Source of the DNA: Candidatus Colimonas fimequi
GTDB lineage: Bacteria; Bacillota; Clostridia; Peptostreptococcales; Anaerovoracaceae
Length of the DNA: 6,514 nucleotides
Assembly (NCBI GenBank): GCA_018065295.1
Contig: JAGHTQ010000004.1
Location: 1-6,514 of the forward strand
Direction: 5' to 3'
The position numbers were made by a program, and so were the translations under genes. The notes beneath the pieces are model-generated. The model was given only the letters and a program-made list of their open reading frames with translations, was not told where the DNA came from and ran no database searches. Position 1 is the stretch's first letter; each line of letters opens with the position of its first letter. Of this stretch, positions 1-5,827 are shown in pieces.

Positions 1-38
1 ACTATGAATAGGGGCGCTTTATTATTGCCTGTAGTAAA

Positions 39-2072
39 TTAGATTGTATACGCAAAGTCATCTGCTGCATGTGCTGCATCCAGAATCTTGCCAACCTGTG
101 CACTGTCACCCAGATTGTAAACTTCAATACCAGCTGCTTCAGCATCTGCCTTAACCGCTTCATAGAGTGCATTGTTTGAAGCGTATCCAACTGCCAGAAC
201 GCTAGTGTCTGGTGGCAGCTCAAGGTGAGGAGTCTCATCCTTCTTGTTGTTGTATGCCTCAACGCTAACAACTCCAGTAGCGCTACCTGTAATTGTAGTT
301 GTTGGCAGAGTCTTAACACCCAGTCTCTTCAGATCCAGAAGTACTGGCCATCCGCAACCAGGATCAAATCCTGCGCCAATCTTAGCAATATCGATAACAG
401 CGATGTTTCTGTTACTTGAATTCATCAGCGATGCAATCTTCTCAGGAGTTTCACTTCTCCATGCGTTCATGAAGTACAGCTGCTCAGCACTGATTGAACC
501 TTCGTGAGCCATATATGCTGCAACTTCGCATCCAACTGAGCTACCGCCGATAACAACAACGTTCTTACCAGCAACTTCGTCTCCGCTGAGAATGTCGGCT
601 GCACTGACAACCTGAATGCCCTCTGTTCCTTCAAGTGTCAGGCTCTTTGATACAGCACCAGTTGCGATTACAACTGAATCGAATCCGCCAGCCAGAATAT
701 CTTCTGCTGTCCCTTCGCGTCCCAGTTCTACCTTAACGCCATTCTTAGCAAGCATCACCTCATAGTACTTGATCAGTGTATTGAACCCACCCTTAGCAGG
801 TGCAGCTGCAACGATATGAAGTGTTCCGCCAATACGGTCCGCCTTATCCCAAAGTGTCACATTATGACCTCTCGCTGCTGCAGTCAGAGCGAACTCACTT
901 CCTGCAGGGCCTGCGCCAACTACCAGGATATTCTTTGGCGTATCAGCAAGCTCCAGTTTCATTTCATATTCACGTCCTGCTGTACCGTTAACCAGACACT
1001 CGATTGGCTTGCCGAAGAACATTCTAGCAAGACATCCCTGGTTACAAGCAACGCAGTGACGAATCTCATCTGCTCTGCCTTCGCGAGCCTTATTCACGAA
1101 ATCAGGATCAGCAATATGACCACGAGCAACACCGCAAAGATCAGCCATGCCAAGTGCAATCAGCTTTTCTGCTACTGCAGGATCGTTAACTCTGTTACCA
1201 GCCATAACCGGTACGTTAACTGCCGCCTTAACTGCTGCTGCCAGGTATGCGAAGCCGCCTCTTGGCAGGTCGCCAGGAAGCTGTGGCACCTTAGTCTCAT
1301 GCCATCCACCCAGGATATCGAACATATCTATGCCAGCATCCTCCATTACTCGACAAAATTCTACGCACTCTGCATTAGTATTGCCGCCTTCCATGAAGTC
1401 GTTACCTGCAACTCTCATAATGAGCGGGAAGTCAGGGCCAACGGCCTCACGAGCCATAGTTACCATTTCAACTGCGAATCTGCATCTATTCTCCCAGCTG
1501 CCGCCGTATTCGTCTTCACGAAGGTTTGTGAGCGGTGACAGGAACTGGCTGAGAAGATAGCCTGAACCTGCAGAGTATTCAACGCCATCAAATCCGCATT
1601 CCTTGGCACGCAAAGTAGCTGCAACGAAATTCTGCTGCATTGTCTTAATCTCTTCAATTGTCATTGCTCTTGGAGTTTCTCTGGTATATCCAGAATAGAC
1701 AGCTGAAGGAGCGATAGTCTCTGTATCTCCGTATACGTATTTCTTAACGCCATAACGGCCAACCTGCATGAATTCAGCGATTACCTTGGTACCACGTTCA
1801 TGGATACCTGCAGTGAATTCCTGAAATCTTGGGATGAACTTGTCCTCTGACATATCGAGAATGCCAGCATATCCCTTGTAGCCGTCGATGCACATGCCAC
1901 CGGCAACGATAAGACCTACGCCGCCCTCGGCTCTGCGCCAGTAGTACTCGTTGAGTCTAGGTGTTGGCGCACCATCATCAGTGTACTGATGATGAAGTGC
2001 TGACATTACAATACGGTTCTTCAGCTCCATCGAATTGATTTTGATAGGCTGGAAAATGCGATCATACTTCAT
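39..2072 (-). CDS. FadH/2-enoate reductase-type NAD(P)H:flavin oxidoreductase (FMN, [4Fe-4S], FAD)
   Basis: The 677-residue length is that of 2,4-dienoyl-CoA reductase (FadH) and clostridial 2-enoate reductases. These are cytoplasmic enzymes that pass electrons from NAD(P)H through FAD and an iron-sulfur cluster to FMN, and then to a conjugated C=C bond. Residues about 1-335 form the old-yellow-enzyme barrel, with the family signature QFLSPLTNLREDEYGG at 176-191. Residues 340-359 carry CVACNQGC followed by 11 residues and a fourth Cys (C340, C343, C347, C359), the FadH cluster spacing. GAGPAG at 386-391 binds FAD, and VVVIGGSSVG at 505-514 starts the NAD(P) domain. Y172 (in GYLL) and H258 (in GGWHETKVPQ) match the catalytic Tyr and His of E. 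coli FadH as I recall them. The ATG at 2070-2072 follows AGAGAGG (2079-2085) by six bases. The gene ends with TAA at 39-41, and no terminator is visible in the remaining 38 bases. The fold is confident; the substrate (dienoyl-CoA, enoate, bile-acid or xenobiotic enone) is not determined. Confidence 0.93.
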   Translation of the reverse strand: MKYDRIFQPIKINSMELKNRIVMSALHHQYTDDGAPTPRLNEYYWRRAEGGVGLIVAGGMCIDGYKGYAGILDMSEDKFIPRFQEFTAGIHERGTKVIAEFMQVGRYGVKKYVYGDTETIAPSAVYSGYTRETPRAMTIEEIKTMQQNFVAATLRAKECGFDGVEYSAGSGYLLSQFLSPLTNLREDEYGGSWENRCRFAVEMVTMAREAVGPDFPLIMRVAGNDFMEGGNTNAECVEFCRVMEDAGIDMFDILGGWHETKVPQLPGDLPRGGFAYLAAAVKAAVNVPVMAGNRVNDPAVAEKLIALGMADLCGVARGHIADPDFVNKAREGRADEIRHCVACNQGCLARMFFGKPIECLVNGTAGREYEMKLELADTPKNILVVGAGPAGSEFALTAAARGHNVTLWDKADRIGGTLHIVAAAPAKGGFNTLIKYYEVMLAKNGVKVELGREGTAEDILAGGFDSVVIATGAVSKSLTLEGTEGIQVVSAADILSGDEVAGKNVVVIGGSSVGCEVAAYMAHEGSISAEQLYFMNAWRSETPEKIASLMNSSNRNIAVIDIAKIGAGFDPGCGWPVLLDLKRLGVKTLPTTTITGSATGVVSVEAYNNKKDETPHLELPPDTSVLAVGYASNNALYEAVKADAEAAGIEVYNLGDSAQVGKILDAAHAADDFAYTI

Positions 2073-2130
2073 GATAAACCTCTCTATTTACTTGAAACAA
2101 ATTTCTTTCCTTTTAGTCTTAACAAGTGAT

Positions 2131-2160
2131 ATTTTACCATCACATACAGCCCGCACGCAA
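2131..2160 (-). promoter_or_regulatory. Putative promoter of the FadH-type oxidoreductase gene
   Basis: On the minus strand, TTGCGT (2155-2160) and TAAAAT (2131-2136) are separated by 18 bases. The -10 hexamer is preceded by TGG, giving an extended -10 (TGnTAAAAT) that can compensate for the weak -35. Transcription would start near 2124, leaving a leader of about 50 bases that contains the Shine-Dalgarno at 2079-2085. It lies about ten bases beyond the hairpin at 2171-2204, which fits a new transcription unit starting here. This is a consensus match by eye only. Confidence 0.5.
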
Positions 2161-2170
2161 CACTACACAG

Positions 2171-2204
2171 CAAAACACCCTGCTGAGGAATGCAGGGTGT
2201 TTTG
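2171..2204 (-). terminator. Intrinsic terminator after the YjiH-family gene
   Basis: A perfect 13-bp inverted repeat, CAAAACACCCTGC / GCAGGGTGTTTTG, encloses an eight-base loop. Read on the minus strand it has a GC-rich core (CACCCTGC/GCAGGGTG), preceded by AAAA and followed by TTTT, then GCTG. It starts about 36 bases after the stop codon of the membrane-protein gene. The T-run is short, so termination may be partial, but the position and the symmetric A/T flanks make a terminator the best reading. It could also work on the plus strand, though no plus-strand gene precedes it. Confidence 0.75.
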
Positions 2205-2239
2205 GCAGACATTATTTTTTACTATCAAGGATTCCTTAG

Positions 2240-3703
2240 TTAAAACAGGAAGTGAATTGCTAATGCTGCGAGTGGAATTGCTACCAGTGTTCTCTCCAAG
2301 AAGCATACGAGCAGTTCCCAGAACTTAACTGGTGACTTTGTTGCCAGCATAACAGTTGCAGTCTCTGAGAAGAAGATAATCTGAACCATTGATACTAAGC
2401 AAACGAAAATTCTCGCCTTAACTGAAATTGCAACAGTTGCTGCAGTTCCGTTCATAACCAGAACTGGCAGGAACATTTCTGCAAGACCTACTGGCATTGA
2501 AGGTGCGATTGCTGCTGCATCTGGCACCTGGCAAACCATGAGGAGTGGCTGGAAAATGTAACCGAGCCATGTGAATACAGGTGTGTATTCTGCAACGATC
2601 ATTGCTGATACACCGATACCTGAAATCATTGTCAGTACCTGTGGCATGATTACAACGCTATCCTTAAGTGAATAGCCGATATCCTTGTGAACGCCTCTTG
2701 CAATACCTGCACGCTTAACTGCTCTTGATACACCGCGAGGAATTGTCTGTGCTGTGAAACGTACTTCGCTCTTACGTTCTTCAGCGGACTGTTCTCTACC
2801 GTTATAATATACGTCCTTCTTCCATCTGATAGGTGGGATTCTTACCATGAGAATCTCGATAATGAATACCATGATGAAGCTGATTCCGTATATCTTAGCG
2901 AACATGTCACCAACACCTGCTGTGTCAATAACAAGTCCTGCGAAACCAATACTTACAGCTGAGAAGCCAGTCATGATAGCGACCATTTCTTTCTCAGTGT
3001 AAACATTGTTCTTCCAAAGTCTGTTTGTGATAAGTACACCAAGTGATGATGAACTTACGAATGATGCTGTTGCATCCAGGGCTGCCTTGCCAGGAACCTT
3101 GAAGAGCGGTCTCATCAGTGGCTCCAGGATAGCGCCGATTATTTCTAATACCCCGTAATTGAGAAGGAACGGCATAAATACTGCACCTACAAGGATGATA
3201 CCGAATACACCTTTGCAAATAGGTGGGATTACGTTACCGCCTGTCAGGTCACTTACGATTACCTCTGGCGCGTTAACACCCAGATTCAGCCATGCTGTGT
3301 ATACGATTACGTAGATCATACCCAGTGCGAAGAACAGTGTATGTACTACTGAGTCGTTGGAATATACATCAAGCAGGATGTTTGAGTGCTTGCCCTTGTC
3401 GATGTACTTGCAGTAAATATGCAGAATGAAGTTTCCAGTGATTACGATGGATAAGATCCAGTAGATTGCGCTACCGAATAAGTCCAGGAATCCATTATAA
3501 AGGAAACTGAATATTGTTTCTGAGCTGCCATCTGCATGGTGAATTGAGCAGAAGAATACTGCAACACCGATTATCGTGCAGATGATGAATAACACGATAC
3601 CTAATGTTTTCTTGGGTCCATCCAGTTTTATGTCGTCCAGCTCTGCTGACGGCATATCTGGGTCAAGAAGCGGCTTCTTGATTTCATTAATCTCCATAAT
3701 CAT
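2240..3703 (-). CDS. YjiH-family nucleoside-recognition (Gate) domain membrane protein
   Basis: This is a 487-residue integral membrane protein with roughly ten hydrophobic segments, near residues 33-53, 75-97, 120-140, 163-183, 240-258, 271-288, 348-370, 375-392, 405-421, 430-448 and 465-487. An acidic N-terminal tail (1-30) and a charged cytoplasmic-type loop (292-340) are soluble. The conserved-looking stretch PGKAALDATASFVSSSSLGV (204-223) and GFSAVSIGF (246-254) resemble the Gate/nucleoside-recognition repeats found in YjiH, SpmA/SpmB and nucleoside transporters. Family members are thought to be transporters or gates, but the substrate is generally unknown. It begins 20 bases after the ureohydrolase stop, so the two are almost surely co-transcribed. 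By inference it could import the guanidino substrate or export a product. Start choice is ambiguous: ATG at 3703 lies four bases from GAAGGG (3708-3713), and the next ATG at 3697 lies ten bases away. The protein is essentially the same either way. Confidence 0.85.
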   Translation of the reverse strand: MIMEINEIKKPLLDPDMPSAELDDIKLDGPKKTLGIVLFIICTIIGVAVFFCSIHHADGSSETIFSFLYNGFLDLFGSAIYWILSIVITGNFILHIYCKYIDKGKHSNILLDVYSNDSVVHTLFFALGMIYVIVYTAWLNLGVNAPEVIVSDLTGGNVIPPICKGVFGIILVGAVFMPFLLNYGVLEIIGAILEPLMRPLFKVPGKAALDATASFVSSSSLGVLITNRLWKNNVYTEKEMVAIMTGFSAVSIGFAGLVIDTAGVGDMFAKIYGISFIMVFIIEILMVRIPPIRWKKDVYYNGREQSAEERKSEVRFTAQTIPRGVSRAVKRAGIARGVHKDIGYSLKDSVVIMPQVLTMISGIGVSAMIVAEYTPVFTWLGYIFQPLLMVCQVPDAAAIAPSMPVGLAEMFLPVLVMNGTAATVAISVKARIFVCLVSMVQIIFFSETATVMLATKSPVKFWELLVCFLERTLVAIPLAALAIHFLF

Positions 3704-3723
3704 TTTTCCCTTCGCGATTTATC

Positions 3724-4671
3724 TTACTTCTGCTTCTTAGCTGCCAGGATTGAAAGATATTCAAACACGATGTTTGCAGCGAGATATGCAGTAGTTTCAC
3801 CAGCTGTATCGTATGCAGGAAGAACTTCTACGATGTCGAATCCGATGAAGTTCAGGTCCTTAATGCTTCTTACCAGATTGAGTGATTCATATGATGTGAA
3901 TCCTCCAACTTCTGGTGTACCTGTTCCTGGCGCGTATGCTGGGTCTACGAAGTCGATGTCAAATGTCAGGAAGCAAGGTGTATCTCCAACGCGGTTAAGG
4001 ATTTCCTTAATCAGTGCGTCAAATCCCATTTCACGAACCTTGTGTGCAGGAATCAGTTCCATGCCAAGTTCTGCTGCCAGTCTATGTTCGTCTGGATCAT
4101 AGAGTGAGCCTCTCATGCCGATCTGAATTGAGTGTGATGGGTCGATGAGGCCTTCTTCGATAGCGCGACGGAATGGAGTACCGTGATTGTACTTCTGTCC
4201 GAATACTTCATCACAAAGGTCTGAGTGTGAATCGAAGTGAACCAGTGCAACTGGGCCGTGCTTCTTAGCTACTGCACGAAGCTCTGCCAGTGTGATTGAG
4301 TGGTCGCCACCCAGTACGATAGGAATTGCTCCTGTTTCGCAAATGCTAGTAACGCCTGCTTCGATTGCATCATATGTTGGATGGATATAACCAGGAGTAA
4401 CATTGAAGTCACCCAGGTCAGCGCCCTTAAGGCTGTCCATGATGTTTACCTGAAGAATTACGTTATTTGGCTTCATCATTGCAGAAATGCTTCTGATTGC
4501 AGCTGGGCCGAATCTTGAACCTGAACGGAATGAACTTGCTGTATCAAAAGGTGCGCCTGCGATTGCGAAGTCAAGACCCTCTGCTGAGTCTAATCTTGGC
4601 ATTCTCATAAATGTTCCCATATTACAAAATCTTGGTGATGATAATGCGCTTGCTGGCTGTTTAACGTCCAT
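3724..4671 (-). CDS. speB: Agmatinase / guanidino-acid ureohydrolase (arginase superfamily)
   Basis: This 315-residue cytoplasmic hydrolase splits a guanidino group to give urea and an amine, using a dinuclear manganese centre. All six expected metal ligands are visible: H124 in GGDHS, D147, H149 and D151 in HFDSHSD, and D238 and D240 in FDIDFVDP. The loop signature PGTGTPEVGG (248-257), H163 in NHGTPFRR and E282 in VEVLPAYD are also present. DSHSD replaces the commoner DAHTD, but every ligand is kept. The N-terminal TFMRMPRL and the RSGSRFGPAAIR segment resemble guanidinobutyrase/guanidinopropionase (GbuA/GpuA) as well as agmatinase, so the symbol speB denotes the family, not a proven substrate. 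Length is normal. The start is ATG 4669-4671, seven bases after AAGGAG (4679-4684); the frame is open further upstream to 4731 but without a comparable ribosome site. It is the first gene of a probable operon with the YjiH-family gene and is transcribed away from lysR. Confidence 0.92.
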   Translation of the reverse strand: MDVKQPASALSSPRFCNMGTFMRMPRLDSAEGLDFAIAGAPFDTASSFRSGSRFGPAAIRSISAMMKPNNVILQVNIMDSLKGADLGDFNVTPGYIHPTYDAIEAGVTSICETGAIPIVLGGDHSITLAELRAVAKKHGPVALVHFDSHSDLCDEVFGQKYNHGTPFRRAIEEGLIDPSHSIQIGMRGSLYDPDEHRLAAELGMELIPAHKVREMGFDALIKEILNRVGDTPCFLTFDIDFVDPAYAPGTGTPEVGGFTSYESLNLVRSIKDLNFIGFDIVEVLPAYDTAGETTAYLAANIVFEYLSILAAKKQK

Positions 4672-4678
4672 ATTTATT

Positions 4679-4684
4679 CTCCTT
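4679..4684 (-). promoter_or_regulatory. Shine-Dalgarno fixing the ureohydrolase start
   Basis: On the minus strand AAGGAG sits seven bases before ATG at 4669-4671. The in-frame ATGs further upstream (at 4692 and 4731) lack a comparable site, and the upstream extension (MILLYIRGLLFSI...) is hydrophobic and unlike the N-terminus of this cytosolic family. The site therefore supports the shorter 315-residue protein. Confidence 0.8.
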
Positions 4685-4706
4685 TTCTCCATTATTGAAA
4701 ATAATA

Positions 4707-4747
4707 AACCCCTGATATACAATAGAATCAAGGCTTACAGGGATTCT
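4707..4747 (-). promoter_or_regulatory. Possible leader with two mutually exclusive hairpins
   Basis: If transcription of the ureohydrolase operon begins upstream of here, the leader RNA can form either AGAAUC/GAUUCU (4742-4747 with 4724-4729) or AAUCCCUG/CAGGGGUU (4738-4745 with 4707-4714, one G-U pair). The two stems share 4742-4745 and cannot coexist. A third small hairpin, AUUAUU/AAUAAU (4700-4705 with 4691-4696), lies next to the Shine-Dalgarno. No known riboswitch class was recognised, and short stems like these can occur by chance. Confidence 0.2.
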
Positions 4748-4755
4748 GATAACAA

Positions 4756-4783
4756 TTGATTAACAAAATAACCTTATCATAAT
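4756..4783 (+). promoter_or_regulatory. Candidate promoter of lysR, overlapping the divergent promoter
   Basis: TTGATT (4756-4761) and CATAAT (4778-4783) are separated by 16 bases. The -10 hexamer overlaps the opposing minus-strand TATGAT (4776-4781), so the two promoters would compete face to face. That arrangement is common at LysR-type divergent operons. A start near 4790 would put the palindrome at 4817-4838 in the lysR leader, where bound regulator could block its own transcription. It is a match by eye in very AT-rich DNA. Confidence 0.35.
4776..4781 (-). promoter_or_regulatory. Candidate -10 of the ureohydrolase-yjiH operon
   Basis: On the minus strand TATGAT matches five of six positions of the -10 consensus. 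No good -35 stands at the right distance (GGAATT-like), as expected for a promoter needing an activator. A start near 4769 would place the palindrome at 4817-4838 at about -48 to -69, the usual position of a LysR recognition site, and would give a leader of about 98 bases. This is inference; other AT-rich hexamers nearer the gene cannot be excluded. Confidence 0.35.
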
Positions 4784-4816
4784 AATCAAAATCTCGGTAA
4801 TTCCCCTTATTTCTAT

Positions 4817-4838
4817 GTTATATGATTTACCATATAAC
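4817..4838. promoter_or_regulatory. 22-bp palindrome, probable LysR operator
   Basis: GTTATATG and CATATAAC are perfect inverted arms of eight bases around ATTTAC. The site contains T-N12-A spacing, close to the T-N11-A core of LysR binding sites. It lies in the intergenic region between the divergent lysR and ureohydrolase genes and ends 26 bases before the lysR start codon. It is the strongest dyad in the 193-base gap and is the best candidate operator for the adjacent regulator. The alternative is a weak AT-rich hairpin in the lysR leader. Confidence 0.55.
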
Positions 4839-4864
4839 CACTGTTCATAGCCTAGGAGAATTAT

Positions 4865-5752
4865 ATGAATTTAAACTCATTCGCATATGTTGCAGAGATT
4901 GAACGCTGCGGATCAATTAACAGAGCCGCTCAGAATCTATACACATCACAGTCAAACCTGAGCATCGCTCTCAAGCAGCTGGAAGACGAACTTGGCTACT
5001 CTATTTTCAAGAGAACAAGCCACGGCAGTGTGCCTACGCCAGAAGGCTACCTATTTATACAGTCAGCCAAGGCAATCCTTGCAGAAATCGAGAGAATAAA
5101 CGAAATACCTAACAGAACTGGTTCTGCAGATACAATATCCCTGTCGTGTAACTGGTCAGGTCAGATCCTCCAGACGCTTGTGGATTTCAAACAGCATCAC
5201 CATTCTGTTAACGAAGATACATATAGAGAAACCAGTCTGCGTCAGAACTTTGAATGTATATACGAGAATCTCTACAGACTGGCAATCATCGACTGTTTCC
5301 ATTCGCTGTCCGATTACTACCGCCAGGAAGCTAAGAACACCAATCTTGATGCGATCGTTTTGAAGCGTAACCTTCCTGCCATGGCCCTCATGTCCAAGAA
5401 CCATCCGCTGGCTAAACAAAAGATGGTATCCAAGTCAGAAGTGTACGGGTATCCTTTGGTTTTGTTTGAGGACTATCGCGATCCTGACCGAATCAAAACC
5501 ATGGGTATGGAGAATCTCAACCAGATTCTCTACCTCTATGACCGCGGCGGTATCTTAGACGTTCTTCAGGCCAGCAACAGCGTATCCATACTGAAGGTGG
5601 GTACTTTCGTAGACCTTGATAAGCACGATCTGATTGAGCTGCCGATTCACGATTTCGGCGAATCCTACGACGTTATTTTGCTTAAGCGAGAATACTATCA
5701 ATTGAACAATAGAGAGAAAGAATTTATTGACCTATTATGTGGGCGATTATAA
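4865..5752 (+). CDS. LysR-family transcriptional regulator
   Basis: The 295-residue length is typical of the LysR family, cytoplasmic DNA-binding proteins that respond to a small molecule. Residues about 3-62 form the winged helix-turn-helix, with the family pattern GSINRAAQNLYTSQSNLS (16-33) as helix-turn-helix and then LKQLEDELGYSIFKR (36-50). A linker helix follows to about residue 80, and the rest is the periplasmic-binding-like effector domain (from about 90), including the NLPAMALMSKNHPLA segment that normally precedes the second subdomain. ATG at 4865 follows AGGAG (4854-4858) by six bases. It is transcribed away from the ureohydrolase-yjiH operon across a 193-base gap carrying a strong palindrome, the standard layout for a LysR protein controlling its divergent neighbour and itself. 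The effector is unknown; the guanidino substrate or its product is the natural guess from context. No terminator is visible before the next gene. Confidence 0.93.
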   Translation: MNLNSFAYVAEIERCGSINRAAQNLYTSQSNLSIALKQLEDELGYSIFKRTSHGSVPTPEGYLFIQSAKAILAEIERINEIPNRTGSADTISLSCNWSGQILQTLVDFKQHHHSVNEDTYRETSLRQNFECIYENLYRLAIIDCFHSLSDYYRQEAKNTNLDAIVLKRNLPAMALMSKNHPLAKQKMVSKSEVYGYPLVLFEDYRDPDRIKTMGMENLNQILYLYDRGGILDVLQASNSVSILKVGTFVDLDKHDLIELPIHDFGESYDVILLKREYYQLNNREKEFIDLLCGRL

Positions 5753-5753
5753 T

Positions 5754-5764
5754 CAACAATGTTG
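5754..5764. promoter_or_regulatory. Small perfect dyad at the acyltransferase promoter
   Basis: CAACA-A-TGTTG is a perfect 11-base palindrome immediately after the lysR stop codon. It overlaps the first bases of the putative -35 hexamer TTGACC (5762-5767). A protein bound here would hinder polymerase, so it could be an operator. It is short enough to be coincidental. Confidence 0.2.
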
Positions 5765-5791
5765 ACCGAAATGTCCATTAAGTTGTAAAAT
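5762..5791 (+). promoter_or_regulatory. Promoter of the acyltransferase gene
   Basis: TTGACC (5762-5767) and TAAAAT (5786-5791) each match five of six consensus positions and are separated by 18 bases. Transcription would start near 5798, giving a leader of about 30 bases that carries AAAGGAAA (5811-5818) before the ATG at 5828. It is the best sigma-A-like promoter in the window and suggests that the gene is expressed independently of lysR. Confidence 0.6.
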
Positions 5792-5827
5792 TAAGGGTAG
5801 AGTGTGAAAGAAAGGAAATTAAGTTTT

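Noticed and set aside
1..38. Possible terminator after the oxidoreductase gene
   Set aside because: Only 38 bases are available; the sole dyad (CTATGAATAG) is too small, and there is no GC-rich stem followed by a T-run.
2..319. 105-codon open frame on the minus strand at the left edge
   Set aside because: It overlaps the C-terminal part of the oxidoreductase gene in another frame, and its Leu/Gln/Met-rich translation looks like out-of-frame reading of that gene.
816..1538. 240-codon open frame on the plus strand inside the oxidoreductase gene
   Set aside because: It lies wholly antisense to a well-supported 677-residue enzyme, its translation is Cys/Ser/His-rich with no family motif, and it has no convincing ribosome site. 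It is a codon-bias shadow, as is the overlapping frame 1147-1560.
2035..2328. 97-codon plus-strand open frame spanning the gap between the oxidoreductase and YjiH-family genes
   Set aside because: It overlaps both flanking genes antisense, runs through the terminator hairpin, and shows no recognisable protein features.
4672..4731. Longer N-terminus for the ureohydrolase starting at 4731
   Set aside because: The extra 20 residues are hydrophobic and have no ribosome site, whereas ATG 4669-4671 has AAGGAG at ideal spacing and gives the normal family length.
4774..4785. Imperfect palindrome TTATCATAATAA as a second LysR box
   Set aside because: It has one mismatch in six pairs in very AT-rich DNA and is better explained as part of the two overlapping -10 hexamers.
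5156..5419. Antisense open frame in lysR
   Set aside because: It lies entirely within the effector-domain coding sequence of a well-supported LysR gene and has no motif or ribosome site of its own.
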